A stretch of 64,000 bases of DNA from NCBI GenBank assembly GCA_016935695.1, contig JAFGQL010000087.1:53598-117597 (forward strand), read 5' to 3'. Positions within the stretch are counted from its first letter, which is position 1, and every line of letters begins with the position of its first letter. This stretch comes from Spirochaetales bacterium. Lineage in GTDB: Bacteria > Spirochaetota > Spirochaetia > JC444 > Marispirochaetaceae. The translations under genes were made by a program, and so were the position numbers. Shown one piece after another: positions 17,644 through 25,551 of the stretch. Under the pieces are notes generated by a model. That model saw only the letters and a list, made by a program, of their open reading frames with translations. It was not told the DNA's origin and did not search any database.

Positions 17644-18711
17644 TTAATCCTGTATCCGGGCCAGAAGGGCGGACATGGTGGCAGAGTCCGGGGCAGTTAC
17701 AAGCTGTTTTCTGAGTTCAGCGCTTCCCGGCAGACCGCTTACATAGGCTGCCAGACGCTTTTTCATGGTTGTGGAGCCGAGTCTCTCGCCATACCAGTCT
17801 ACTGCGAGTTTCAGGTGGGCCCTGGCATATTCTATGGCATCCGGCCTGGAGCCGACGCTTCTGGAACAGAGGAATGACTTTGCCGTATGAAATATTTCCG
17901 GGTTTTTCACCGCCGTCCGGGCAAACATGAGGCCGTCGCAGCCGGTTTCCTCGAGCATCCTTTTCGCGTCCTGTGGAGAGTTCAGGTCTCCGTTTCCGAT
18001 AAGGGGAATATTTCCGCCGACAATCTGGACTGCGTGTCTGATGCAGGACCAGTCGGCGTTTCCGGAATACCCCTGGTCCTGGGTTCTGGGGTGAAGGGTG
18101 ATTGCGTCTACCCCTGCAATGAGGGCCTGTTCGATGACCCTGGGGTAGGAGAGGGACCCTTGGCTGTAGCCTGAGCGGATTTTCACTGTGACCGGACATT
18201 CAAGGACCGATTTCAGTGCTTTGATCATTTCGCCGATGAGTGCCGGGTTGCGCATGAGAGCGGCTCCGGCGCCAAAGCGGCATATTTTAGGCATGGGACA
18301 GCCGCAGTTCAGGTCAACTATTGACGGCCGATATGTTGTATTGAGGATCTCCGCCGCCTTGATGAGGGCTTCCGGCCCTGCCGCGAACAGCTGGACGTAT
18401 AAAGGCTCTTCTCTGAAAGAAGAGAGAAAGCTTCCCAGCATTGTGTCGGAGTCCGGTGATTGCGAAAAAAGACCGGGGCTGTAACGGGTAAGGAGCCTTC
18501 CGCTTGTGCTGTTGTGCCGCGCAAGTCCTTCTGCGGAAATCATTTCGGTCATGCATACATCAGCCCCGCCAAAGTAGCCTAACGCACGGGTTATATGGTC
18601 GGTGTAGCCGGCCATGGGCGCGAAAAAAAGGTTCCCCCGAACTCTGAGGGAACCAATGGTAACCGGATGGAAATAATCGTTACTCGGAAATTCCAAAAAA
18701 TCTACAGGCAT
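17644..18711 (-). CDS. dusB: tRNA-dihydrouridine synthase (Dus family)
   Basis: 355 residues from ATG 18711. FMN-binding TIM barrel: NLFFAPMAGYTDHITRAL at the N-terminus, the catalytic Cys in DLNCGCPMPKI, then KIRSGYS, ITLHPRTQDQGYSGNADW and IGNGDLNSPQDA with GCDGLMFARTAVKNP. It reduces uridine to dihydrouridine in the D loop of tRNA. The gene overlaps the end of tatD by 32 bases and is followed by purF 61 bases later. I use the DusB name because the protein is of that broad class; the exact tRNA positions are not shown by sequence. Confidence 0.88.
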   Translation of the reverse strand: MPVDFLEFPSNDYFHPVTIGSLRVRGNLFFAPMAGYTDHITRALGYFGGADVCMTEMISAEGLARHNSTSGRLLTRYSPGLFSQSPDSDTMLGSFLSSFREEPLYVQLFAAGPEALIKAAEILNTTYRPSIVDLNCGCPMPKICRFGAGAALMRNPALIGEMIKALKSVLECPVTVKIRSGYSQGSLSYPRVIEQALIAGVDAITLHPRTQDQGYSGNADWSCIRHAVQIVGGNIPLIGNGDLNSPQDAKRMLEETGCDGLMFARTAVKNPEIFHTAKSFLCSRSVGSRPDAIEYARAHLKLAVDWYGERLGSTTMKKRLAAYVSGLPGSAELRKQLVTAPDSATMSALLARIQD

Positions 18712-19453
18712 TGTTGTACAGAATGTCTCCAAGTTCTTCTACGTCCATATCCCGGAGCTGTGCCAGGAATTCCAGAGTTGCCGGCATATAGGAAGGGCGG
18801 TTTCTCTTTCCTCTGTAGGCTGCCGGTACCATGAACGGGCTTTCCGATTCTATAAGCATCCGCTCCAGGGGCATGTTCAGTGCCGTTTCATGGAGGTTTT
18901 TCGCGTTACGGTAGGTGACGTTTCCGGCAAAGGAAATATACAGGTTGAGTTCCAGGGCTTTCTGGGCGTAAGCCCAGTTTTCTGAATAACAGTGGAGGAT
19001 GCCGCCTCTCTCCGGCAGTTTTTCCTTAAGGATTTCCAGAACGTCGTTTCCCGCATCCCTGTTGTGAATGATGACCGGGAAGCCCAGTTTATCCGCGAGT
19101 TCAAGCTGCCGGACAAAAAGGCTTATTTGGGAATCCTTGTTGCCGAACTTGCGGTAATAATCAAGCCCGATCTCTCCAATGGCGACAACACGCTCCATTT
19201 GTGTCCCTTCCTCAATTTTTCTTTCCCAATCTTTACCGGGATGCGAAACTTCTGAGGGAGAAACGCCGATACTATGATAGATGTGAGTAGCGGTTTTCAG
19301 ATTGTCGTACACCTGAAAGAAGTCAAAGAGATTGTTGCAGATGCTGATGATGTGTTTCACATCAGCCTGTTTGGCTTCCTGTACGATGATCAACTGTTCA
19401 ATCGGGTCTTCATGAATGAGCCCGATATGCGCATGAGTATCAAAAATTTTCAT
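18680..19453 (-). CDS. tatD: TatD-family metal-dependent hydrolase
   Basis: 257 residues from ATG 19453, where the protein begins MKIFDTHAHIGL with the first two metal-binding His residues. Further ligands are in VAIGEIGLDYYRKF (Glu), FPVIIHNRDA (His) and GILHCYSE (His), and the final Asp site lies in LIESESPFMVP, where Glu replaces the usual Asp of the TDSP motif. TatD enzymes are Mg-dependent deoxyribonucleases or D-aminoacyl-tRNA-type hydrolases in various hosts. It leads the tatD-dusB-pur-lepB block. The upstream gap carries palindromes and divergent promoters. Confidence 0.85.
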   Translation of the reverse strand: MKIFDTHAHIGLIHEDPIEQLIIVQEAKQADVKHIISICNNLFDFFQVYDNLKTATHIYHSIGVSPSEVSHPGKDWERKIEEGTQMERVVAIGEIGLDYYRKFGNKDSQISLFVRQLELADKLGFPVIIHNRDAGNDVLEILKEKLPERGGILHCYSENWAYAQKALELNLYISFAGNVTYRNAKNLHETALNMPLERMLIESESPFMVPAAYRGKRNRPSYMPATLEFLAQLRDMDVEELGDILYNNACRFFGISE

Positions 19454-19791
19454 TGCTGCTCTCGGTTTGATTGAATTTAGGTAATTTTTACCTAGACATG
19501 ACGGTATCACAATACCATGAAGGGAAATGGGGCGTCAACAATGAAATTGACAAATGAATTGGATCGTGTTACCCTGTTCCGAGATGTTCCGGCTGTATAT
19601 TCCGGGGCAGCATTCGGCAGCGGTTTCACCGCTATTTTACTCTGTAATGTTATTAGGGTATTATTTTTTTGCGGTTTTTTTTCAATAATCAACCGCAAGA
19701 CGGAAGGATCGTACGCGGGTATCCATGCAGGCTGCTTTCGGCAGGTTGAGGATTACGTGCTAGCGTATCTGTCAGTCACAGGAGCTTAAAG
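19454..19791. promoter_or_regulatory. Divergent regulatory gap between tatD and the M23 gene
   Basis: This 338-base gap holds a palindrome TAGGTAA-TTT-TTACCTA (19478-19494) and a second, GGTAT-CACA-ATACC (19503-19516), both near the tatD side. For the rightward gene there are two promoter candidates: TTGACA 19547-19552 with TACCCT 19570-19575 (17 apart) and TTTACT 19636-19641 with TATTAT 19659-19664 (17 apart). The open frame inside the gap has no coding character that I trust. Confidence 0.45.
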
Positions 19792-20802
19792 TTGTCACCG
19801 GTCAACCAGTACAGAAGAGCCGAAAAGCAGGTGTTCAGCGCCGTAACGCGTATGTTTCACCATCTTTTTTCTGCAATAGCTGGTTTTGTCAGCCGTTTTC
19901 TGCGTCTTGGCAACCAGCGCTTTACCGTCATGTTTATTCCGCACTCGGAACGCAAAATCTTTAACTTCAAAATATCTGTATTTGCCCTCGTATTTCTTGG
20001 TCTGGTTCTTACAGGCGTTCTCGGAACCTTTGTCGTATTGAGTACACAGTTTAACGGTATTTCCAATCTTCTGGTGAGAAGGTCCGACAGCCTCGTGCAG
20101 ACTGAAGCCAGTCTGGAACTGTTGCAGGATGAAATCGGCGATCTCATGAAGAGTTCCAGGATTTTTACATCAGCCCTGGACCGGACCCTCGACTCTTTGG
20201 GTATCCAGAACAACATTACCTCCCAGCCGGCCGGGGGAGGCGACTTGTCGGAATTCCTCGGCGTGGAAGAGCATGAAGCCAATGTGATCATGGAAAGTTC
20301 CCAGATCCGGAATATTTCCGCCATGCTGGTCAATTCGGCAGAGTACCTTGAGAAAATCGGAGAAGTGATCAGTTCTCAGGAAAAGCTCCTTGTGGAACTT
20401 CCTTCCATCTGGCCTCTGGAAAGGGGACTTGGCGTTATCACCAACAAGATGGGGCCGGCCATACACCCCTTTACCAAACAGATGTATCTGCATAAGGGTG
20501 TCGATATCGCAATGCGGTACGGTACAGGTATCCTTGCTGCGGCAAACGGGAAAGTGGTCGAGCGCGGGTATGAGCCGAGAGGGTTCGGCCATTATGTCGT
20601 CATTGATCATGATTACGGATTTTCCACAAAATACGCCCATTTCGAACGGCTGTATGTAGATGAGGGCGATACGGTAGTCCAGGGGCAGACCATAGGGACC
20701 ATGGGTTCCAGCGGGCTTTCGACCGGTCCGCATCTTCATTACGAGGTGCGCATCGGTTCAGAGGTTGTCGACCCCATGTATTTTATCAAAATCAAAGACT
20801 AA
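19792..20802 (+). CDS. Membrane-anchored M23 family metallopeptidase (LytM-like)
   Basis: 336 residues. Starts with TTG at 19792 behind a well-placed GGAG (19781-19784). A basic N-terminal tail is followed by one membrane helix (about 64-85), a helical linker with coiled-coil character (about 90-200), and the LytM domain: HKGVDIAMRYGTGILAAANG carries the first zinc ligands and HLHYEV the last. The HxxxD and HxH residues are all present, so it should be a zinc endopeptidase for peptidoglycan cross-links in the periplasm rather than an EnvC-type inactive activator. It is followed by a bactofilin gene, a pairing known from cell-shape systems in other bacteria such as Helicobacter and Caulobacter. 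Confidence 0.9.
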   Translation: MSPVNQYRRAEKQVFSAVTRMFHHLFSAIAGFVSRFLRLGNQRFTVMFIPHSERKIFNFKISVFALVFLGLVLTGVLGTFVVLSTQFNGISNLLVRRSDSLVQTEASLELLQDEIGDLMKSSRIFTSALDRTLDSLGIQNNITSQPAGGGDLSEFLGVEEHEANVIMESSQIRNISAMLVNSAEYLEKIGEVISSQEKLLVELPSIWPLERGLGVITNKMGPAIHPFTKQMYLHKGVDIAMRYGTGILAAANGKVVERGYEPRGFGHYVVIDHDYGFSTKYAHFERLYVDEGDTVVQGQTIGTMGSSGLSTGPHLHYEVRIGSEVVDPMYFIKIKD

Positions 20803-20865
20803 AAACCTCTATCCTGCCACATCACTACGCATGATTTGCTCTTTTATAGAAATGAAGGTGGATGC

Positions 20866-21264
20866 ATGAGCGATTATATTGGAACAGACGGAACATTCAT
20901 AAATTCAATTATTGGAGAAGGCACCCGTTTTGACGGTGATCTGACTTTAAGCGGTCTGCTGAGAATAGACGGGGATTTTTCCGGCACCATTACGACGACA
21001 GGAAAGGTTCTGATCGGGAAAAACGGCAGGGCTCGGTGCACAATACAGGGTGATACGGTTGTTATCGGCGGTGTTATGAAAGGGGATATTGTCGCAGCAG
21101 AAAAAGTGATTGTGCTTGCGACCGGTATGGTCATCGGCAATATTGTCGCGCCGCGGCTTGTTGCCGAGGACGGTGTGCTTCTTCACGGATCATTTACCAT
21201 TTCTACCCATCGTGACGCGGCGGGTACTCCGGCTCCTGTGGAGGTCTATAATCCTTTCGCCTGA
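20866..21264 (+). CDS. Bactofilin (first copy)
   Basis: 132 residues starting at ATG 20866 behind GAAGGTGG. The core is the bactofilin beta-helix: TFINSIIGEGTRFDGDLTLS, then GLLRIDGDFSGTITTTGKV, VVIGGVMKGDIVAAEKV and GNIVAPRLVAEDGVLLHGSF, with the short repeating hydrophobic pattern. Bactofilins polymerise without nucleotide and scaffold cell-wall enzymes. Its position directly after the M23 peptidase (63 bases) supports a role in locating that enzyme. A second bactofilin lies at 26528. Confidence 0.9.
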   Translation: MSDYIGTDGTFINSIIGEGTRFDGDLTLSGLLRIDGDFSGTITTTGKVLIGKNGRARCTIQGDTVVIGGVMKGDIVAAEKVIVLATGMVIGNIVAPRLVAEDGVLLHGSFTISTHRDAAGTPAPVEVYNPFA

Positions 21265-21281
21265 TACAAGGCTTTTTAGGA

Positions 21282-21770
21282 ATGAACACTATGGAATCCA
21301 TTGATCCGGCCCAGCACAGCCTTGTTCAGCAGCCGTCACAGGACAAGAAAAAGATTGAAAAAAAAGGCAGGACCGGCGGCGTATTCGGTTCGCTTCTGGA
21401 ATCGCGGAAATCTGAATTTCTTGATTTTTTCCGTTCTGATGCCGGAGCCAGTCTTGAAGAGCTTCTGGATGCGGTTCATATAGAAGGGGAGCGCTTGGCG
21501 GAAAAGCCGGTCTATTCCCAGATAGTGTCATATAAAAAAGCGGTGGGAGATTTCCTGCGGTACGTGATTTCGAATGGTCTTGAACTGAAAGCTGTGGAAG
21601 GTACCCGCCTGAGCATCTTTAAAAAACAAAAGAAATATATCATTATACATTCGATAAACGAGCGGCTGGACCGGCTGGCGGCTGGAATACTCCAGAACCA
21701 GCTGAAGCAGCTGGATATTCTTGCCAGGGTAGAAGAAATCCAGGGACTGGTCGTGGATCTGCTTAGTTGA
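21282..21770 (+). CDS. yaaR: YaaR-family protein (DUF327)
   Basis: 162 residues. The C-terminal half shows the family pattern: VSYKKAVGDFLRYVISNG, KKQKKYIIIHSINERLD and LKQLDILARVEEIQGLVVDL. YaaR stands next to yaaT/ricT in Firmicutes, with the DNA polymerase delta-prime gene between them; here it lies 86 bases before the ricT homologue. Its biochemical role is not settled. A ribosome site (AGG) lies close before the ATG; the spacing is short. Confidence 0.82.
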   Translation: MNTMESIDPAQHSLVQQPSQDKKKIEKKGRTGGVFGSLLESRKSEFLDFFRSDAGASLEELLDAVHIEGERLAEKPVYSQIVSYKKAVGDFLRYVISNGLELKAVEGTRLSIFKKQKKYIIIHSINERLDRLAAGILQNQLKQLDILARVEEIQGLVVDLLS

Positions 21771-21856
21771 ACATGTATTCACGCCGAGCCTGTGTGTACA
21801 CCCTGGCAAGGGAACGGGCCCGCAGTGGTACCGAGGGTATATAAGGAGTTTTTTTC

Positions 21857-22726
21857 ATGCATAATCAGCAGCCGGAGGCGGTTAAAGCCGGGGGCCCGTA
21901 TTATAGAGTAATTGCTGTCCATTCCAGGGAGAGTTATCTTTGTACCTATTCTGAACCGGTAATGGACGGTTCGTATATCATGTTCGCGTCTAATTACGGG
22001 GTGGATTTGGGGAAGGCCCTGGGTACCATTAAAGAGCCTTCCGAAGAAGAGCTGTCCCAGGCTGTCGAAATACAGCGAATTGCGACCGAACACGATATTC
22101 ATACTTTCCAGGAAAATCTCGTCAAGGAACTGGATATCTTCAAGGTCTGCAAGGAGCATATCGAGGCCCATCAGCTTGATATGAAACTTGTTTCTGCCCA
22201 TATCCTCACCGAAGAATCGAAGGTTTTATTTTTCTTTACTGCAGAAACCCGGGTTGACTTCCGGGAACTGGTAAAGGACCTTGTTGCTACTTTCAAGAAG
22301 CGCATTGAGCTCCGGCAAATCGGCGTCCGGGATGAATCCAGGGTGGTTGGCGGCATTGCCGTGTGCGGAAGGCAATATTGCTGTCACAGTATCACTGACC
22401 GGCTGCAGCCTGTTTCTATAAAAATGGCGAAAGAACAGAACCTGAGTTTGAACTCCATGAAAATATCCGGACCCTGCGGCAGATTGTTATGTTGTCTTTC
22501 CTACGAATACGAATACTATAAGGAAGAAAAACGCAATTATCCAAATACCGGTATACGAATTACATTCGAGGATTTACAGTACAAAGTGATTGATTCAAAT
22601 ATACTGAACAAATCGGTGAAACTGTCGAGCAATGAAGGCGGCATCATCGATGTGCCCATCGGCCATTTTTACAGGGATAATGATACCGGTAAATGGCGGA
22701 TTTCCTCGCTTCCTGAGTCCGAGTGA
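21857..22726 (+). CDS. ricT: PSP1-domain protein, RicT (YaaT) homologue
   Basis: 289 residues with an AAGGAG ribosome site. PSP1 domain features: SYIMFASNYGVDLGKALGTI near the N-terminus, KVLFFFTAETRVDFRELVKD, and a Cys-rich centre (GGIAVCGRQYCCHS, then SGPCGRLLCCLSYEYEYY). In Bacillus RicT joins RicA and RicF in a complex with [4Fe-4S] clusters that controls RNase Y processing, competence and sporulation. No ricA or ricF is visible nearby, so the partner set here is unknown. The Cys count fits metal or cluster binding. It follows yaaR in the same direction. Confidence 0.87.
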   Translation: MHNQQPEAVKAGGPYYRVIAVHSRESYLCTYSEPVMDGSYIMFASNYGVDLGKALGTIKEPSEEELSQAVEIQRIATEHDIHTFQENLVKELDIFKVCKEHIEAHQLDMKLVSAHILTEESKVLFFFTAETRVDFRELVKDLVATFKKRIELRQIGVRDESRVVGGIAVCGRQYCCHSITDRLQPVSIKMAKEQNLSLNSMKISGPCGRLLCCLSYEYEYYKEEKRNYPNTGIRITFEDLQYKVIDSNILNKSVKLSSNEGGIIDVPIGHFYRDNDTGKWRISSLPESE

Positions 22727-22740
22727 CAGGGCAGGGAAGG

Positions 22741-22769
22741 TTGACAGAAAAATGGACTTTGTGTAGTAT
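22741..22769 (+). promoter_or_regulatory. Strong sigma-70 promoter of the zinc-ribbon gene
   Basis: TTGACA (22741-22746), 17-base spacer, TAGTAT (22764-22769). Predicted start near 22776, giving a leader of about 73 bases. Confidence 0.8.
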
Positions 22770-22812
22770 CCTGGTTATATTTTTCTAAGGGTATGTCTGT
22801 ACCCTGCACTGC

Positions 22813-22833
22813 AAGGCATGACACAGATGCCTT
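22813..22833 (+). other. Leader hairpin before the zinc-ribbon gene
   Basis: AAGGCAT (22813-22819), seven-base loop GACACAG, ATGCCTT (22827-22833): a perfect 7-bp stem ending just before the AAGGAGC ribosome site at about 22835. It may control ribosome access or protect the mRNA. Confidence 0.5.
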
Positions 22834-22848
22834 CAAGGAGCTTTTATA

Positions 22849-23019
22849 ATGGCACAGGTGAGTAAGAACGCTCGTACCGGTACCGCAACCCAGAAATTCG
22901 AGTGCCCGTGCGGTGGTGAAGTTAAAATGAAATCCATTTTCTCGAAAGGAAAGCTGCGGAATATGGCTGTATGTGAAAAATGTGACAGACGTGAACGACG
23001 TCCAAAAGACTTTTTCTAA
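22849..23019 (+). CDS. Small CxC/CxxC zinc-ribbon protein, 56 residues
   Basis: A 56-residue protein (MAQVSKNARTGTATQKFECP at the N-terminus, ending RRPKDFF). Four Cys at positions 19, 21, 42 and 45 (ECPCGG and CEKC) form a zinc-ribbon pattern like the one in ribosomal protein L31, and the rest is strongly basic. AAGGAG precedes the ATG. It has a near-consensus promoter, a leader hairpin and its own terminator, so it is an independent, probably abundant transcript. It sits just before rpsT and an HU gene, which suggests a ribosome- or nucleic-acid-linked role. I do not recognise the family by function. Confidence 0.85.
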   Translation: MAQVSKNARTGTATQKFECPCGGEVKMKSIFSKGKLRNMAVCEKCDRRERRPKDFF

Positions 23020-23054
23020 TCCCGCTGTTTTTTTGTAAAGCCGGCTTTACACAG

Positions 23055-23088
23055 AACCGTTCGAACAGGTACTTCGAACGGTTTTTTT
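23055..23088 (+). terminator. Intrinsic terminator after the zinc-ribbon gene
   Basis: AACCGTTCGAA (23055-23065), seven-base loop, TTCGAACGGTT (23073-23083), then a T run to 23088: an 11-bp perfect stem with U tract. Confidence 0.92.
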
Positions 23089-23133
23089 ATCGGACAGCCC
23101 GGCGCAGCACCGGCGAAGCGTTTGTATTAAGTA

Positions 23134-23162
23134 TTGACAGTAAAGGATTTATCTGGTAGTTT
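23134..23162 (+). promoter_or_regulatory. Promoter of rpsT
   Basis: TTGACA (23134-23139), 17-base spacer, TAGTTT (23157-23162). Predicted start near 23169, about 40 bases before the rpsT start. Confidence 0.75.
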
Positions 23163-23208
23163 TCCAGTTCTGAATTAAATCGGATAATCGAATATGGAGG
23201 GTGATCCA

Positions 23209-23475
23209 TTGGCAAATATTGCATCTGCATTAAAACGTCACAAACAGAATCTCAAGTTGCGGGCACGGAACCGGATGGCGAAAAGCGCTATTCATACCGC
23301 AAAGCGGAAATTTTCGGAAGCAGTAGACAAAAAAGACTCAGCCGTCGCTGCTGCCGAGCTTCTGAATACGATCAAACTTATTGATACCGCCGGAAGTAAA
23401 GGTATTCTGCATAAAAACACTGTCGCGAGGAAAAAATCCCGTCTTCAGAAAATGTATAACAAGTTGTCTGCATAA
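23209..23475 (+). CDS. rpsT: 30S ribosomal protein S20
   Basis: 88 residues, all-helical and highly basic: ANIASALKRHKQNLKLRARN, then AIHTAKRKFSEAV, IKLIDTAGSKGILHKNTVAR and KKSRLQKMYNKL. S20 binds 16S rRNA early in 30S assembly. The TTG at 23209 is chosen as start because GGAGG (23196-23200) is eight bases upstream and the family begins MANI; the ATG at 23194 would overlap the ribosome site. A rare start codon is a known way of holding S20 expression down in other bacteria. Confidence 0.95.
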   Translation: MANIASALKRHKQNLKLRARNRMAKSAIHTAKRKFSEAVDKKDSAVAAAELLNTIKLIDTAGSKGILHKNTVARKKSRLQKMYNKLSA

Positions 23476-23499
23476 CATCGTCTGCCTTTTACCGGCTTA

Positions 23500-23520
23500 T
23501 TTAGGGAACCATTCTCTAAA
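23500..23520 (+). other. Hairpin between rpsT and the HU gene
   Basis: TTTAGGGAA (23500-23508), loop CCA, TTCTCTAAA (23512-23520): a 9-bp stem with one G-U pair. No following U run, so more likely a processing or stability element in a joint transcript. Confidence 0.4.
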
Positions 23521-23547
23521 ATGCAGATGATAAGGGAGGCGAATGTT

Positions 23548-23847
23548 TTGGCGGGTGGTAAGTTAACTAAAGCGGAAATTATTGATCAGATCTATGAGCG
23601 GACGGGTATTAACCGGAAGGACGTTCATCTAGTTATTGATGAGCTTTTTGAGGAACTGAAAAAGGGGCTTGAGGAAAAGCGGACAGTGGAGCTGCGGGGA
23701 TTCGGTACTTTTGAGATCCGTACCAGAAAGGGACGGGAAAAGGCCCGTAATCCAAAAACCGGTGAAATTGTCCCCGTAAACGCTCATGGTGTTGCGGTTT
23801 TCAGGCCCGGCAAAGAACTGAAACAGATCGCATGGCCGATAACCTGA
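23548..23847 (+). CDS. HU/IHF-family DNA-binding protein
   Basis: 99 residues from TTG 23548, eight bases after GGGAGG (23534-23539). The fold is clear: the N-terminal helices (KLTKAEIIDQIYERTGINRK, then IDELFEELKKGLEE), VELRGFGTFEIRTRKGREKA, and the DNA-bending arm RNPKTGEIVPVNAHGVAVFR with the Pro intercalation site. HU proteins bend and compact DNA. The C-terminal KELKQIAWPIT is slightly longer than in HU of E. coli. An ATG at 23521 is in frame but would place the ribosome site inside the coding part. The gene follows rpsT by 72 bases and precedes lnt by 22. Confidence 0.93.
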   Translation: MAGGKLTKAEIIDQIYERTGINRKDVHLVIDELFEELKKGLEEKRTVELRGFGTFEIRTRKGREKARNPKTGEIVPVNAHGVAVFRPGKELKQIAWPIT

Positions 23848-23869
23848 CGAGTGATTCGGGTACAAGGCC

Positions 23870-25486
23870 ATGGCGATAACAGATGTTCCGAAGAAAAGCA
23901 CGATATTCTCTGTTACGGCGTTACTGGTTGATCTGGGGCTCATTGTTTCTTCCGTGCTTCTTTTCAGTCTTTCATTTTCGAATGTAATCGCAAAAAACGG
24001 CATTGGTTTTATAGGTTTCATTTCCCTGGTTCCAGTGGCAATCCTGGTTCACCGCAGCAGCTGGATCCGTATCTGGCTGTACGGATTCATTTCGGGCCTC
24101 CTTACTTATGCTGTCTTCAATTTCTGGCTGCTTATTTTTCATCCCCTTGCAATTTTCATTGTTCCCCTCATTTATGCCACTTACTATTTACTGCTATTCC
24201 CCTGCCTGAAGCTGGCAGATTCGCTTTTTCCCGAACGAGGGTTTATTGTTCAAACGATTATCTGGCTGGGATATGAGTATCTGCGGACGAAAGGGTTTTT
24301 GGGATATGCCTACGGCATCATTGGCTACACCCAGCATCAGTTTCTGCCTGTCGTTCAGCTTGCCGCCCTTACCGGAATATGGGGGGTTTCGGCACTTGTC
24401 GCTTTCCCGTCGTTTTTACTTGGGAATGCCCTAAAAAATCTTAGCTTACGATCATTTACGGCTTTCATGAGAAAACACCGACTGTCGGCGGCGGTGTATG
24501 GCGGAATTTTCCTGATCGTTGTTATTTCGGGCTGGGTTTCGATGCGGGATTATTCCCAGGAGCCCACGTGGCGGGTCAGCCTCATTCAGCATGATATAGA
24601 TCCCTGGGGCAATAATGCTGCATATTATGAGGCCGGCCTGGATGCCCTGAAGAGTCTCAGCAATGAAGCCTTGAAAGATAATCCTGATATCGTGGTGTGG
24701 TCGGAAACCGCATTTGTTCCGCGAATTGATTTTCATCTGCAGCACCGGCTTAACCGCGAATACTACCGCCTTGTCCGGGAGCTTCTTGATTATCTTGCGG
24801 TACAGGAAGTCCCTTTTGTGATAGGGAATGATCATGCCGAAGGTGTCGTTCAGGATGCCGCTGGCAGGATAGACGCGGCCAGGGACTACAACGCCTCAAT
24901 GCTGTATATACGGGGAGAACGCCAGGATCTGTATAAAAAAGTACATCTCGTGCCGTTTACAGAGAATTTCCCCTATGAGCGCATATTCCCCTGGGCGTAT
25001 CGCATGTTACGGGAGGCTGATACCCATTTCTGGGAGAAGGGCGACCGCTTCACCGTGTTCGACGCCGAGGGAGTGCGTTTTTCTACTCCGATTTGTTTTG
25101 AAGACACCTTCGGGTACTTATCCCGGGAATTCGTCCGCGGAGGAGCCCAGGTGATTGTCAATATGACAAACGACTCATGGTCCGGATCCGAAGTATCAAT
25201 GCGTCAGCATATGCATATGTCGGTTTTTCGTGCAGTTGAAAACCGCCGCACCGTCGTTCGTGCAGCAAACGGCGGACTCACCTGTGTCATTGATCCCGAT
25301 GGCAGGGTGCTTGCGGAGCTTGATACTTTCACAAGAGCGCATTTGACCTACGATGTTCCGCTTTTCGACAGTGTGGACACCATTTATACCCGTTTTGGGG
25401 ATTATCTTGCCCGCGGCTTCTTGATCCTGGGGGTTGGTCTGCTTCTTGGCGGTGTAATCCGGCGATTACGTCTTGCAAAGAATTGA
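23870..25486 (+). CDS. lnt: Apolipoprotein N-acyltransferase
   Basis: 538 residues. The N-terminal third has several membrane helices (about 20-220, including the LGYEYLRTKGFLGYAYG block), followed by a nitrilase-like domain on the periplasmic side and a final membrane helix (about 510-530). The Glu-Lys-Cys triad is readable in VVWSETAFVP, YKKVHLVPFTENFP and STPICFEDTFG. The enzyme moves an acyl chain to the N-terminal Cys of lipoproteins, the last step of their maturation; two lipoprotein genes at 58-61 kb are possible clients. Part of the run HU-lnt-response regulator. Confidence 0.93.
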   Translation: MAITDVPKKSTIFSVTALLVDLGLIVSSVLLFSLSFSNVIAKNGIGFIGFISLVPVAILVHRSSWIRIWLYGFISGLLTYAVFNFWLLIFHPLAIFIVPLIYATYYLLLFPCLKLADSLFPERGFIVQTIIWLGYEYLRTKGFLGYAYGIIGYTQHQFLPVVQLAALTGIWGVSALVAFPSFLLGNALKNLSLRSFTAFMRKHRLSAAVYGGIFLIVVISGWVSMRDYSQEPTWRVSLIQHDIDPWGNNAAYYEAGLDALKSLSNEALKDNPDIVVWSETAFVPRIDFHLQHRLNREYYRLVRELLDYLAVQEVPFVIGNDHAEGVVQDAAGRIDAARDYNASMLYIRGERQDLYKKVHLVPFTENFPYERIFPWAYRMLREADTHFWEKGDRFTVFDAEGVRFSTPICFEDTFGYLSREFVRGGAQVIVNMTNDSWSGSEVSMRQHMHMSVFRAVENRRTVVRAANGGLTCVIDPDGRVLAELDTFTRAHLTYDVPLFDSVDTIYTRFGDYLARGFLILGVGLLLGGVIRRLRLAKN

Positions 25487-25551
25487 CACAGTACCTGAAG
25501 TATAGGACAATAAACAAAGGCAACTTCTTGTAGCAGGTTCAGGAATAATGT

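Noticed and set aside
19517..19789. 90-codon plus-strand frame before the M23 gene
   Set aside because: It begins upstream of the likely promoters, has mixed composition with several Cys/Phe runs, shows no family features and ends just where the ribosome site of the M23 gene lies.
23521..23547. ATG starts at 23521 and 23527 for the HU gene
   Set aside because: They would place the strong GGGAGG ribosome site inside the coding region; TTG 23548 is correctly spaced and gives the usual family length.
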